63,799 bases of DNA from assembly GCA_001897675.1 (NCBI GenBank), contig MKUE01000094.1:1-63799 (forward strand). The letters are read 5' to 3'. Shown in pieces: positions 36,654 to 45,886 of the stretch; the first letter of the stretch is position 1, and each line of letters begins with the position of its first letter. The position numbers and the translations under genes were made by a program. The notes under the pieces are model-generated. The model was not told where the DNA came from and made no database searches. It saw only the letters and a list, made by a program, of their open reading frames with translations. Source of the DNA: Thiobacillus sp. 65-1059 (GTDB lineage: Bacteria; Pseudomonadota; Gammaproteobacteria; Burkholderiales; Thiobacillaceae).

Positions 36654-36809
36654 GATCAGGGTGGTTGCTCTCCGCCCCTGTTCCTGCCCGTGACCTTTCC
36701 CGTCATGCGGCCAGCCAGGCCTTTCAGGCCATTCATCGTTATCGCCCTATTCATTGCTCCCATCCCTCCTCTTGCCGGCGCCAATGCGCCTTCATTATTC
36801 GATGTGCGA

Positions 36810-37331
36810 TCAGTTGCCGAGCTGCGCTTCGACCTTCAGGAACTCGGCGTCGCCGAGCAATCGCCCGAAATCCATATCGCACCAGCCGCTGCCCGCTTCG
36901 TCCGCGTATTGGCGTGCGGCCCAGGGGTGTATCGCAGCCTCGCTGCGCAGCTGATAGCGATTGATGTTTTTCAGGCCGAGGGTGCCGCGCACCAGCAGCG
37001 CCGCGTTCACGCCAAAATCGTGATGCGGAATCAACAGACGGCAATCGGCATGATCGGGCGTCACGCCCTGCCCCATGAAATCGGCAAAATCGCTCACCGC
37101 GAACAGGTTGCCGCGAATGTTGGCGACGCCGCGAAACCAGCGGCGCGCGCCGGGCACCTTGACGATGGGCGGCACCGGGATCACCTCTTCGGTATCGGAG
37201 AGGCTCACCAGCCAGTTCGCGTCGCCTACCCGGAAGCCCAGGCGGGAGCCGGTATTGTCGCGGCTGGCCGCCGCCTGCAACTGCTGCGAAAGCGTGGTCT
37301 GAAATTCGCGCAGATTGAATTTCTTGGCCAT
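36810..37331 (-). CDS. pilI: CheW-like adaptor PilI
   Basis: A 173-residue scaffold coupling PilJ to ChpA. CheW fold marks are seen in RLGFRVGDANWLVSLSDTEEVIPVPP-like strands and the core WFRGVANIRGNLFAVSDFADFMG. The end is QLRSEAAIHPWAARQYADEAGSGWCDMDFGRLL-like, typical of PilI proteins. Located between pilH and pilJ as in Pseudomonas. The 156-base gap before pilJ shows no gene; it is longer than other spacers in this operon. Confidence 0.93.
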   Translation of the reverse strand: MAKKFNLREFQTTLSQQLQAAASRDNTGSRLGFRVGDANWLVSLSDTEEVIPVPPIVKVPGARRWFRGVANIRGNLFAVSDFADFMGQGVTPDHADCRLLIPHHDFGVNAALLVRGTLGLKNINRYQLRSEAAIHPWAARQYADEAGSGWCDMDFGRLLGDAEFLKVEAQLGN

Positions 37332-37341
37332 GTCGGTCCGT

Positions 37342-37707
37342 TCAGCCGAGCGCCTTGATCTGCGACAGCAGATCTTCCGGCTTCACCGGTTTCACCAGAT
37401 AGGCTTTTGCGCCCTGGCGCATGCCCCACACCTTGTCGGTTTCCTGGCCCTTGGTGGTGCACATGATGACCGGGATATGCTTGGTCGCGTCCTCCTTGGA
37501 AATCATGCGGGTCGCCTGATAGCCATTCATGCCGGGCATCACGACATCCATCACGATCAGATCGGGCAGCGTCTGCTTGGCTTGCGCGACCGCCTCTTCG
37601 CCGCTTTCGGCCATGCTGACCAGATAGCCGTTCTTGACCAGCAGCTCGGACAGGAAAAAGCGCTCAGTGGGAGAATCGTCCACCACCAGAATTCGGCTGA
37701 TCGCCAT
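37342..37707 (-). CDS. pilH: Response regulator PilH
   Basis: A 121-residue single receiver domain of the Pil-Chp pathway. It has ILVVDDSPTERFFLSEL at the N-terminus (acidic pocket DD), phospho-acceptor in LIVMDVVMPGMNGYQ (~52), conserved Thr in VIMCTTKGQET and Lys in AYLVKPVK. PilH is thought to control PilT-driven retraction or act as a phosphate sink for ChpA. It begins 23 bases after pilG ends. Confidence 0.95.
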   Translation of the reverse strand: MAISRILVVDDSPTERFFLSELLVKNGYLVSMAESGEEAVAQAKQTLPDLIVMDVVMPGMNGYQATRMISKEDATKHIPVIMCTTKGQETDKVWGMRQGAKAYLVKPVKPEDLLSQIKALG

Positions 37708-37730
37708 AATTTATGCTCCTTGGAAAACAG

Positions 37731-38123
37731 TTAAGCCCCGGCACAGGCGTGCTCGCGCACCGCCGTCAGCAACGTGTCCTTGGTGAAAGGCTTGGTCAGA
37801 TATTCATCCGATCCCACCATGCGGCCACGCGCGCGATCGAACAATCCGTCCTTGGACGACAGCATGATGACGGGCGTGGTACGGTACTTGGCGTTGCGCT
37901 TGATGAGCGAGCAGGTCTGATAGCCGTCGAGTCGCGGCATCATGATGTCGACGAACACCACATCCGGTTCGTGATCGGTGATCTTGGACAGCGCATCGAA
38001 ACCGTCCTGCGCCAGGATGACCTCGCAACCGGCCTGGTTCAGAAAGATTTCCGCGCTGCGGCGTATGGTGTTGCTGTCGTCGATGACCATCACCTTGACG
38101 CCTTTCAATGCTTCGTTATCCAC
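37731..38123 (-). CDS. pilG: Response regulator PilG
   Basis: A 130-residue receiver protein, output regulator of pilus extension. The GTG at 38123, with GGAG six bases upstream, gives VDNEALKGVKVMVIDDSNTI, the usual PilG start; an open extension to 38165 lacks support. The phospho-acceptor Asp is in DVVFVDIMMPRLDGYQT, followed by MLSSKDGLFDRARGRMVGSDEYLTKPF, the characteristic PilG segment. First gene of the operon; its promoter should lie in 38124-38246. Confidence 0.95.
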   Translation of the reverse strand: MDNEALKGVKVMVIDDSNTIRRSAEIFLNQAGCEVILAQDGFDALSKITDHEPDVVFVDIMMPRLDGYQTCSLIKRNAKYRTTPVIMLSSKDGLFDRARGRMVGSDEYLTKPFTKDTLLTAVREHACAGA

Positions 38124-38246
38124 ACGTTTCTCCAGCAGAATCGTCGGCTGAACGGCACCTGCCATTCACCCTATGTGGTAAGCATTACGGCATCGACGCA
38201 GGCTTCTTTAGCGCCCGCCTTGCCGCCGGGCGGGTGCATGCGCCCG

Positions 38247-38271
38247 AAAAAAAAGCGTCGCATCGCGACGC
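38247..38271 (-). terminator. Intrinsic terminator of the secreted-protein gene
   Basis: On the minus strand GCGTCGC-GAT-GCGACGC is followed by eight T residues. It lies 33 bases beyond the stop of the gene at 38304-39209 and insulates the pilG promoter from it. Confidence 0.92.
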
Positions 38272-38303
38272 CTTTCCGGCCTGCCGAACTCAAGCGGCCG
38301 GTT

Positions 38304-39209
38304 TTACTGCTGCCAGGCTTCCGCGCTGGGCTTCTTCTCGACGCCCGCCACGCTGCCCATGGCCTCCATGATGGCATTCGGCAGGGACGAGATGCGCATG
38401 AACTGGCCCATCCCCACATCCGGGAACGCCAGGGCGATGCGGAAACGGCCATGCGGCGAGCTCACCTCGTTGTCGACGATATAGATCTCGTAAGGCAGTC
38501 CCGCGATGTTGTTCTGCATGTCGATTTTCTTGATCCAGTCGCCATCGTTGTGCTCGGCGTCGTTCATCGCCACGCCGAACACGGCCAGCTTGCGATCCGC
38601 CATCACCACCTCGTAGACCTTGGCCGTTTTGCCTGCGCCTTTGGCCAGGTTGTCGCGCACGGTCTTCAGCGCCTCGGCGAAGCTGCCGTACTCGGCCAGC
38701 TTGCTCTTCGAGGAATCCAGGCGTTCCATGCCGATCATGTAGCGGTAATTGGCCAGGTTCCCCGGAGGCTCGTCGCCTCCCTGCCCCTTGCCCGCGCCCA
38801 GCGTGTCCTGCAAGCGCGCTTGCAGGGCTTTGACTGCAGCTTCCCTCTTGTCGAAAGCCTTGCGGAAATAGGCCCGGTACCAGTAATCCGGATTGGTATA
38901 GGCAACGCTGCCGTCCGCCTTCACCCCCACGCGAATCGCCGCGCCCAGCACGGCAGGGCCGCCCGCCGCGCCCACTTCGTTGAGCATGGCATCGTCGGTG
39001 GCGACGACCACCCCGTATCCCGTCAGGGTTTTGGGGAAATATTTGCCGACCACCTTGAATCCTCCGCCCTTGAGCTTGGATTCGACAGCCGCCGCCGCGG
39101 CCTGGGCGCTGCCGCCGGCCACCGGGTCTCCCTGGATATAGGGAGAAACCGCCCACACGCCTGCCGAAAACGCGAGCAAGCCCCATGCCGAAATCCACCG
39201 CAGAATCAT
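38304..39209 (-). CDS. Exported protein of unknown function, 301 residues
   Basis: Signal peptide MILRWISAWGLLAFSAGVWA, then a mature protein without cysteine. Recognisable stretches are YGVVVATDDAMLNEVGAAGG, YTNPDYWYRAYFRKAFDKRE and a C-terminal LPYEIYIVDNEVSSPHGRFR. The strand pattern VGVKADGSVAYTNPDYW is loosely like DUF302 proteins, but I would not assign it. It stands alone with its own terminator. The 182-base gap upstream (39210-39391) holds an AT-rich patch around 39228-39252, probably the promoter. Confidence 0.75.
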   Translation of the reverse strand: MILRWISAWGLLAFSAGVWAVSPYIQGDPVAGGSAQAAAAAVESKLKGGGFKVVGKYFPKTLTGYGVVVATDDAMLNEVGAAGGPAVLGAAIRVGVKADGSVAYTNPDYWYRAYFRKAFDKREAAVKALQARLQDTLGAGKGQGGDEPPGNLANYRYMIGMERLDSSKSKLAEYGSFAEALKTVRDNLAKGAGKTAKVYEVVMADRKLAVFGVAMNDAEHNDGDWIKKIDMQNNIAGLPYEIYIVDNEVSSPHGRFRIALAFPDVGMGQFMRISSLPNAIMEAMGSVAGVEKKPSAEAWQQ

Positions 39210-39391
39210 GACCGTCTCCTTAGTTCAGTATTTATTTTTAATAAACTTTATGTGAAACCCGCCCGGTCAGGCCGCAGACCCGGATTTCCGCGGCCAGGCC
39301 ATGATTTCATGGCTAAAAAACCGGCACCGTCAACGTTCTAACGCCTCATTCAATGCTTTTCTTGAGCCGGCAGCCGTAAAAAACCGGGGCG

Positions 39392-39574
39392 TCAAAACGC
39401 CACCATCTCGAAATCCTCCTTGCGCGCGCCGCAATCCGGGCAGGTCCAGTTGATCGGCACGTCTTCCCAGCGCGTGCCGGGAGGAATCCCGTCATCCGGC
39501 GCGCCGGCTTCTTCGCGATAAATCCAGCCGCAAATCAGGCACATCCAGTTCTTGTATTTCGGGGACTCAGGCAT
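39392..39574 (-). CDS. Rubredoxin
   Basis: A 60-residue iron protein with a single Fe(Cys)4 centre, a small cytoplasmic electron carrier. The two CxxCG loops are MCLICGW (C12, C15) and TCPDCGA (C45, C48), with WIYREEAGAPDDGIPPGT between them as in standard rubredoxins. The ATG at 39574 gives the family length; the longer open frame upstream runs into thiD. It is divergent from thiD with 54 bases between the starts. Redox partners are not nearby. Confidence 0.95.
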   Translation of the reverse strand: MPESPKYKNWMCLICGWIYREEAGAPDDGIPPGTRWEDVPINWTCPDCGARKEDFEMVAF

Positions 39575-39628
39575 GGGACAAGGGGGGAATCGGCTAAAAT
39601 CGGGGCTTGATTTTAAAGCAGTGACGCC

Positions 39629-40471
39629 ATGCCGCCTATTTTCACCCCCAAACCGTCTCCCCCGCTGGTGCTCAGCTTCGCCGCGTCCGACCCCACCGGG
39701 GGCGCGGGCATCCAGGCCGATCTGCTGACGCTGGCCAGCATGGGTTGTCATCCGCTGTCGGTGATCACCGCGCTGACCGTGCAGGACACCGCGGGGATCG
39801 ATGAAATTCTGGCGATCGACTCCGAATGGGTCATGGATCAGGCGCGCATGCTGCTGGAGGACGTCCCGGTCGCAGCGTTCAAGCTGGGCATGCTGGGCAG
39901 CCCCGAGTCGATCGCGGTCATCGCCGAAATCCTCGCTGACTACCCGGATATCCCGGTGATCCTCGACCCGGTGCTGGCGTCCGGGCGCGGCGACGAACTC
40001 GCCACCGACGACATGATCGCCGCGATGCGCGACATGCTGATCCCGCAAACCACCGTGCTCACCCCCAACAGCCACGAAGCGCGGCGGCTGGCGCTGTTCG
40101 AATCGGACGAGGACGACATGGATCTCGCCGCCTGCGCCAAACACCTGATCGACCTCGGCTGCGAATATGTGCTGGTGACCGGCACCCATGAAGCCACACC
40201 GCGCGTGCTCAACAGCCTGTACGACGTCGACGGCCACGTGCAGACCGATGCCTGGGACCGCCTGCCCGGCAGCTATCACGGTTCCGGCTGCACCCTCGCC
40301 TCGGCCATCGCGGCCACCCTGGCTTATGGCCAGGACGTGCCGCAGGCGGTGCGCGATGCGCAGAACTTCACCTACGAAACGCTCAAGGCCGCCTTCCGCC
40401 CCGGCATGGGGCAATACATCCCCGAGCGTTTCTTCTGGGCGCAGGATGCGCAGACGGAAGGCAATGCCTGA
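39629..40471 (+). CDS. thiD: Hydroxymethylpyrimidine/phosphomethylpyrimidine kinase
   Basis: Phosphorylates HMP and HMP-P in thiamine synthesis. The 280-residue ribokinase-fold protein has SFAASDPTGGAGIQADLLTL (~15-35), the metal/anion segment LTPNSHEARRL, and the catalytic GSGCTLASAIAATLA (~218-232). A TAAAAT at 39595-39600 is a possible -10. I saw no TPP riboswitch upstream; the 54-base gap is too short for one. Followed eight bases later by thiE. Confidence 0.95.
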   Translation: MPPIFTPKPSPPLVLSFAASDPTGGAGIQADLLTLASMGCHPLSVITALTVQDTAGIDEILAIDSEWVMDQARMLLEDVPVAAFKLGMLGSPESIAVIAEILADYPDIPVILDPVLASGRGDELATDDMIAAMRDMLIPQTTVLTPNSHEARRLALFESDEDDMDLAACAKHLIDLGCEYVLVTGTHEATPRVLNSLYDVDGHVQTDAWDRLPGSYHGSGCTLASAIAATLAYGQDVPQAVRDAQNFTYETLKAAFRPGMGQYIPERFFWAQDAQTEGNA

Positions 40472-40479
40472 CTTCCGCC

Positions 40480-41115
40480 ATGCTTGAATTCCCGGGCGGC
40501 ATCTATGCCATCACCCCTGAGACCGCCGACACCGAACGGCTGCTGAGCCAGGTCGAGGACGCGCTCGCAGGCGGCGTGGCGGCCGTGCAATACCGCGACA
40601 AATCGGGCGACGTCGCGCGTCGCCACGAGCAGGCGAGCGAACTCGTCGCGCTGTGCCGCCGCTTCGGCGTGCCGCTGATCGTCAACGACGACCTGCGGCT
40701 GGCCGATCTGACGGATGCCGACGGCGTGCACCTGGGACGCGACGACGGCGGCCTGCGCGAGGCGCGCATCATCCTCGGCCGCGGCAAGCTCATCGGCGCC
40801 TCGTGCTACCAGAGCCTCGACCTGGCGCAGGCGGCGCAGGCGGCGGGCGCCGACTACGTCGCCTTCGGCAGCTTCTTTCCATCGCCCACCAAGCCTGCGG
40901 CCGGGCGGGCCGATGCGGCCTTGCTGCGCGAAGCGGCACGCGCCCTGCTCATCCCGATCGTCGCCATCGGCGGCATCACGCCGGCCAATGCGCCCGCCTT
41001 GCTGGATGCCGGCGCGGACAGCCTCGCCGTCCTCTCCGCCCTGTTCGGTGCGCCCGACATCCGTGCCGCCGCGCACGCCCTGAATCAATTATTTGCAACG
41101 GAATCTGAACAATGA
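40480..41115 (+). CDS. thiE: Thiamine-phosphate synthase
   Basis: Joins HMP-PP and thiazole phosphate to thiamine phosphate. The 211-residue TIM-barrel protein has [11 protein letters not shown] (pyrophosphate/substrate loop), [42 protein letters not shown] and [11 protein letters not shown], all family motifs. The stop overlaps the hemL start (ATGA), so thiamine and tetrapyrrole genes are translationally coupled. Confidence 0.96.
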   Translation: MLEFPGGIYAITPETADTERLLSQVEDALAGGVAAVQYRDKSGDVARRHEQASELVALCRRFGVPLIVNDDLRLADLTDADGVHLGRDDGGLREARIILGRGKLIGASCYQSLDLAQAAQAAGADYVAFGSFFPSPTKPAAGRADAALLREAARALLIPIVAIGGITPANAPALLDAGADSLAVLSALFGAPDIRAAAHALNQLFATESEQ

Positions 41116-42389
41116 CCCGCAACGAACAACTCTTCGCACAATCGCAACAAGTCATCCCCGGCGGGGTGAACTCGCCGGTGCGCGCCTTCAAGAGCGTCGG
41201 CGGCACCCCGGTGTTCTTCAGCCGCGCCCAGGGCTCGCGGGTGTGGGACGCCGACGGCCGCGAATACATCGACTACGTCGGCTCGTGGGGCCCGGCCATC
41301 CTCGGCCACGCCCATCCCGGCACGGTGAAGGCGGTACAGGACGCCGCCGCCAACGGCCTGTCGTTCGGCGCGCCGTCCGAGGCCGAGCTCACCATCGCCC
41401 GGCGCATCATCGAGCTCGTGCCGAGCATCGAGAAGGTGCGCCTGGTGTCGTCCGGCACCGAGGCGACGATGAGCGCGATCCGCCTGGCGCGCGGCTTCAC
41501 CGGCCGCTCCAAGTTCATCAAGTTCGAGGGCTGCTACCACGGCCACGCCGACTTCCTGCTGGTCAAGGCCGGTTCCGGCGCGCTCACCTTCGGCAATCCG
41601 ACCTCGGCCGGGGTGCCTGCTGAGGTCGCAGCGCAGACCATCGTGCTCGACTACAACGATGTCGCCGGGCTGGAACGCACCTTCGCCGAGATCGGCAACG
41701 AGATCGCCTGCATCATCGTCGAGCCGTTCGCCGGCAACATGAACCTGGTCAAGCCGACCGCGGCATTCATGGCCGCGATGCGCCGACTGTGCGATCAATA
41801 TGGTGCGCTGCTGATCTTCGACGAGGTGATGACCGGCTTCCGCGTCGACCTCGGTTGCGCGCAGAAACTGCTCGGCATCAAGCCCGACCTCACCACGCTC
41901 GGCAAGGTGATCGGCGGCGGCATGCCGGTGGGCGCCTTCGGCGGCCGCGCCGACGTGATGGACGCGCTGGCGCCGACCGGCCCGGTGTACCAGGCCGGCA
42001 CCCTGTCGGGCAACCCGGTGGCGGTGGCGGCCGGGCTGGCGACGCTGGATGCGATTTCCGCACCCGGTTTCCATGCGACGCTGACCGCCCGCACCGAGCG
42101 GCTGGTGCAGGGGCTGACCGCCGCCGCAGAGGACGCCGGCGTCACCTTCTGCGCCGATTCGGTCGGCGGCATGTTCGGCCTCTACTTCGCCGCCAAACCG
42201 CCGGCGAGCTTCGTCGAGGTCATGGCAGGCGACCGCGAAAAATTCAACCGCTTCTTCCACGCCATGCTCGACCGCGGCATCTACCTCGCGCCGTCGGCAT
42301 TCGAGGCCGGTTTCGTCTCGGCCGCGCACAGCGATGCCGACATCGACGCCACCGTCGCCGCCGCGCGCGAGGTCTTCAAATTGCTGTAA
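41112..42389 (+). CDS. hemL: Glutamate-1-semialdehyde 2,1-aminomutase
   Basis: PLP enzyme making 5-aminolevulinate from glutamate-1-semialdehyde, the C5 route to heme. The 425-residue protein starts [23 protein letters not shown] and has [39 protein letters not shown] (the PLP Asp) and [16 protein letters not shown] with the Schiff-base lysine. Coupled to thiE by a four-base overlap. Confidence 0.97.
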   Translation: MTRNEQLFAQSQQVIPGGVNSPVRAFKSVGGTPVFFSRAQGSRVWDADGREYIDYVGSWGPAILGHAHPGTVKAVQDAAANGLSFGAPSEAELTIARRIIELVPSIEKVRLVSSGTEATMSAIRLARGFTGRSKFIKFEGCYHGHADFLLVKAGSGALTFGNPTSAGVPAEVAAQTIVLDYNDVAGLERTFAEIGNEIACIIVEPFAGNMNLVKPTAAFMAAMRRLCDQYGALLIFDEVMTGFRVDLGCAQKLLGIKPDLTTLGKVIGGGMPVGAFGGRADVMDALAPTGPVYQAGTLSGNPVAVAAGLATLDAISAPGFHATLTARTERLVQGLTAAAEDAGVTFCADSVGGMFGLYFAAKPPASFVEVMAGDREKFNRFFHAMLDRGIYLAPSAFEAGFVSAAHSDADIDATVAAAREVFKLL

Positions 42390-42398
42390 GAACATTTG

Positions 42399-42465
42399 TC
42401 CGCGGAGGACGCGAAAAGAACGCGCAGGTGAAAATCCGCTTCGCGAACTTCGCGTCCTTCGCGGA
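42399..42465. repeat. Inverted repeat between hemL and dsrS
   Basis: TCCGCGGAGGACGCGAA (42399-42415) mirrors TTCGCGTCCTTCGCGGA (42449-42465) with one mismatch in 17. The CCGCGAAGGACGCGAA type is a commonly dispersed intergenic hairpin in proteobacteria. It fills most of the 94-base gap and may end hemL transcription or stabilise its mRNA. Confidence 0.75.
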
Positions 42466-42483
42466 TGAAACAAGGTTTTCCAA

Positions 42484-43551
42484 ATGAACGACGAGCTTTC
42501 CCCCGAAGACGAGCTGCGCCTCAACGTGCTTTTCAACACTGAGCTCAAGGCCGTCCGCATCGACGAATCGAGCATGACGCTGTGGGCGCTGACGCCGCAG
42601 GGCGAAGCCAGCGTGCCGCTGAAGCCCAACGAGCGCTCCGACCGTTACCTGAAGCGGGTGCGCGAGCAGCTGTCCGGCCACGCGCTGGGCTCGCCCGGCG
42701 GCTACCCGGTGCATCTGACGCGCTGGACGCGGCAGTCGCAGGCCGGGCTGTCGGCCCAGCACCTGGCGCAGCTGCTCTTGATCGCCGAAGAGGAAGCGGT
42801 GGTCGCGGTGGTGCACTCGCCCGCGCTGACCGACGAACTGGCGCGCTACGCGTGGTGGTGCATGCCGACCATCGAGAATGCGCGGCTGATGCTGATGCGC
42901 GACGTGGTATGCCGGGGCGGCATGGGCCGCACGCTGGCGGAATTCCTGATCGAGCACCTCGCCTTCCTGCACGAGGACGATGTCGGCATTCTCGATACCG
43001 TGGCGGTGATGCTGGTTTCGGGCGTGCTCACCGAAGCCGAGCGGCTGTCGATCTGGAAACGCGGCAGCAGCCGCAATTCGTATTACGTGGCCTTCCTCGA
43101 ATTACAGCCCGATACGCTGCCGAATCCGCGCGGCGCACGCGCCGACCACGCCGGCGTACCGCACATTGCCGGCAATCCTTACAGCGCGATGCTGGAAAAA
43201 GCGCTGTCGGGGCAGGGCCAGACCTTCCTCGCCACCACCGCGCTCGTCCTCGACCGCCCGGAAATCCAGGAAGTGGTCAACCACGCGCTGAACGCGCTGG
43301 CGCAATGGTGCGCGCCGCTGCGCCAGGCCGACGCGGCCGCGCGCGGTGCGGCGCGTGCCGCAGTGCTCGCGGCCGCACCGCAACTGGAGCCGGACTGCGC
43401 GGCGCTCGATGCCCTGGCCACGGCGGATGCCGACAGCGCACGGCCGATCTTCCTCAAGACCACCGCGATCGGCTCGCTGATGCGGCGCAAGATCCAGCCC
43501 GTCGTCGTCCCGCTGCTGGACGGCATCGCAGTACTGCAGCGCCAGCCCTGA
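42484..43551 (+). CDS. dsrS: DsrS-like sulfur-oxidation protein
   Basis: A 355-residue cytoplasmic protein. Segments RLNVLFNTELKAVRIDES, HALGSPGGYPVHLTRWTR and LTDELARYAWWCMPTIENAR match what I remember of DsrS, a small-family protein at the end of dsr operons in sulfur oxidisers, whose mechanism is not established. No cofactor motif or membrane segment is visible. It is not beside other dsr genes here; neighbours are hemL and dsbD. Start ATG 42484 follows the inverted repeat; a weak AAGG lies upstream. The name is from memory and should be read as probable. Confidence 0.65.
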   Translation: MNDELSPEDELRLNVLFNTELKAVRIDESSMTLWALTPQGEASVPLKPNERSDRYLKRVREQLSGHALGSPGGYPVHLTRWTRQSQAGLSAQHLAQLLLIAEEEAVVAVVHSPALTDELARYAWWCMPTIENARLMLMRDVVCRGGMGRTLAEFLIEHLAFLHEDDVGILDTVAVMLVSGVLTEAERLSIWKRGSSRNSYYVAFLELQPDTLPNPRGARADHAGVPHIAGNPYSAMLEKALSGQGQTFLATTALVLDRPEIQEVVNHALNALAQWCAPLRQADAAARGAARAAVLAAAPQLEPDCAALDALATADADSARPIFLKTTAIGSLMRRKIQPVVVPLLDGIAVLQRQP

Positions 43552-43555
43552 AGGT

Positions 43556-43584
43556 CTTCAGCGCGCCCGAAAGCGCGTGTGAAG
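43556..43584. terminator. Hairpin between convergent dsrS and dsbD
   Basis: CTTCA-GCGCGC (43556-43566) pairs with GCGCGT-G-TGAAG (43573-43584) with one wobble and one bulge. It sits in the 61-base gap between two converging genes; no long T run, so the terminator call is tentative. Confidence 0.5.
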
Positions 43585-43612
43585 CCGGCCGCCCCGGAAC
43601 GGCCAGGCGACC

Positions 43613-45886
43613 TCAGCGTCCCAGCGCCGAGTCGATGCTAGACAGGAATTTCTCGGCTTTCTCGAACCCGATCACCTTGAATTCCGACTGCGCGCCGGCG
43701 CTGTTCCAGAAAATCAGCCCGGGCGGGCCGAACAGCTTGAAGCGCTTCAACAGCGCCTTGTCGGCATCGCTGTTGGCAGTAACGTCGGCCTTCAGCAGGA
43801 CCACGTTCTGCAGCCGCGCCTGCACCTTGGGGTCGCTGAAGGTGAAGCGTTCCATTTCCTTGCACGACACGCACCAGTCGGCGTAAAAATCGAGCATCAC
43901 CGCGCGCCCCTCGGCCTTCGCCGCCGCCAGGCGCGCGTCGAGTTCGGCGACGTCCGCGACCTTCTCGAACGCCAGGCCTTGCTGCTCGGCCGCCATCGCG
44001 GAGCCGCCCTTGAAGACGCCCCCCTTGTACACTTCAAGCGGCTGCAGCAGGTCGCGGCTGCCTGCCAGCATGCCGAGGATGATCGACAAGCCGCCGATCA
44101 GCAGCAGCACGCCGAGTCCTTTCCACAGCCGCGACCAGCCGGATGCGTGGGCCGGCAGCGGATCGAGCGCATGCAGGTAGATCGCCGATGCGATCAGCAG
44201 CAGGGCCCACAGCAGCATGTTGACCCAGGCCGGGATGATCGGCGAGATCAGGTAGATGGCGATCGCCAGCATCAGCACGCCGAAGAAGTACTTCACCGCA
44301 TTCATCCAGCCACCGGCACGCGGCAGCAGCGCCCCCGCCGACAGCCCGACCAGCAGCAACGGTATCCCCATGCCGAGCGCCAGCACGAACAGTGCAACGC
44401 CGCCCAGGGTGGTGTTGCCGGTCTGCGCGATGAAGGCGAGCGCGGCGGCCAGCGGCGGCGCCACGCAGGGGCCGACGATGACGGCGGACAGCGCGCCCAT
44501 CACGAAGACGCCGATGAAATTGCCGCCCTTCATCTTGTTGGAGGCATCGGAGAACTTGCTTTGCAGCGCGCTCGGCAGCTGGATCTCGAAAAAGCCGAAC
44601 ATCGACAGCGCCAGCAGCACGAAAATGCCGGCGCCGATGCCGAGCGCCCAAGGATTCTGCAGTGCGTTCGACAGCAGGGTGCCGGAGAGGGCGGCCGCAA
44701 CGCCAGCCAAGGCATAGGTGATCGCCATCCCCAGCACGTAGGCGAGCGACAGCAGGAAGCCGCTGGTCTTGGTGAGTTCCTTTTTCTGCCCGGCGATGAT
44801 GCCCGACAGGATCGGGATCATCGGGAACACGCACGGCGTCAGCGCCAGCAGCAGGCCGAAACCGAAGAAGGTGGCGACCACCGCCCAGAAGCTGCCGTCT
44901 TTCAGCACGCGTTCGATGCGCGAGGTGTCGGATTCGTTCGCCGCTTCGGCCGGGGCATCGGCCGCCGCCAGCAGCGCGGTCGCGGCAGCGCCATTTGCCG
45001 CCAGGGAAAACTCGCGCTTGATCGGCGGATAGCAGATGCCCACCGCTTCATTGCACCCCTGCCAGGTTGCTTCCAGTACCAGCGTTTCATTCGCGGCAAG
45101 CGCGCGCGACAGCGTCACGGCGGCGGCAAAACCGCGGTGATACACCTCGGTGCGGCCAAAGGTCGGGTCGTCCTTGACCTCGCCCGCCGGGGTGTCGACG
45201 CCCGTCACCTTCACATCGGCCGGCGACTTGACGACAAAGGCGAGCTTGTCGCGGTACAGATAAGTGTTCGCGGTCGGCGTGTAGTCGAGCTTGACCGTCT
45301 GCGTATCCGGCATGGCAGCGGCGACGAGGAAGGCCTCGTCCGGCGGCAGCACTTTCGGCATCCCGTCGTCGCCAGCCAGGCTGCGCAGGCCGTCCAGCGC
45401 GGCAGTCGCAATCGGCGTGGCCGCGGGTGCCGGCGCGGCGGCGGCGGGCAGCGGCGCCGGCAGCTTGATGGTCGCGCTGACCGTTTGCGGGGTGTAACAC
45501 AGCCCGGCGTCGGCGCAGCCCTGCGAGGTGGCTTTCAGCGTCACCGAGGTGGCGCCCGGCGTGCGCTGGATCGGCAGCGCGATACGCACGTCCTTGAGAT
45601 AGGTTTCGACCTTGCCGAAATATTCGTCCTGCTTCAGCTTGCCCGGCGGCAGCTGCAGCGCGCCCAGGGTGGCACCGGCAAGCTCGAACTTGAACTTGTC
45701 GCGGTACATGTAATAGCCGTCCGCGATCTGCCAGCGCGCTTCCAGCGTGTTGGCATCGAGTGCGCGCGCCGAGAACTTGAACGCAACTTCGGGGTCAAGA
45801 AATTCTTCGGCGTGGGCCACTGGAAAATGCGCAAACGCACCCCAAAGTACGGGCAGTACGCCGAGCAAACGAATCCACTTAATCAT
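43613..45886 (-). CDS. dsbD: Thiol:disulfide interchange protein DsbD with a duplicated N-terminal domain
   Basis: Carries electrons from cytoplasmic thioredoxin to periplasmic thiols. The 757-residue protein is longer than the usual ~570-600 because the N-terminal DsbD-alpha domain occurs twice: first ~25-145 with GCADAGLCYTP, second ~175-310 with GCNEAVGICYPP, each holding a redox Cys pair. The membrane domain has LTPCVFPMIP (~350) and VGPCVAPP (~473), and the C-terminal thioredoxin domain has WCVSC (~671-674). Start ATG 45886 lies eight bases inside the cutA end and precedes a signal peptide; the frame stays open to 45916 within cutA. Two alpha domains may serve different acceptors (inference). 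Confidence 0.95.
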   Translation of the reverse strand: MIKWIRLLGVLPVLWGAFAHFPVAHAEEFLDPEVAFKFSARALDANTLEARWQIADGYYMYRDKFKFELAGATLGALQLPPGKLKQDEYFGKVETYLKDVRIALPIQRTPGATSVTLKATSQGCADAGLCYTPQTVSATIKLPAPLPAAAAPAPAATPIATAALDGLRSLAGDDGMPKVLPPDEAFLVAAAMPDTQTVKLDYTPTANTYLYRDKLAFVVKSPADVKVTGVDTPAGEVKDDPTFGRTEVYHRGFAAAVTLSRALAANETLVLEATWQGCNEAVGICYPPIKREFSLAANGAAATALLAAADAPAEAANESDTSRIERVLKDGSFWAVVATFFGFGLLLALTPCVFPMIPILSGIIAGQKKELTKTSGFLLSLAYVLGMAITYALAGVAAALSGTLLSNALQNPWALGIGAGIFVLLALSMFGFFEIQLPSALQSKFSDASNKMKGGNFIGVFVMGALSAVIVGPCVAPPLAAALAFIAQTGNTTLGGVALFVLALGMGIPLLLVGLSAGALLPRAGGWMNAVKYFFGVLMLAIAIYLISPIIPAWVNMLLWALLLIASAIYLHALDPLPAHASGWSRLWKGLGVLLLIGGLSIILGMLAGSRDLLQPLEVYKGGVFKGGSAMAAEQQGLAFEKVADVAELDARLAAAKAEGRAVMLDFYADWCVSCKEMERFTFSDPKVQARLQNVVLLKADVTANSDADKALLKRFKLFGPPGLIFWNSAGAQSEFKVIGFEKAEKFLSSIDSALGR

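Noticed and set aside
39575-39628. TPP riboswitch before thiD
   Set aside because: The gap is only 54 bases and lacks the CTGAGA core.
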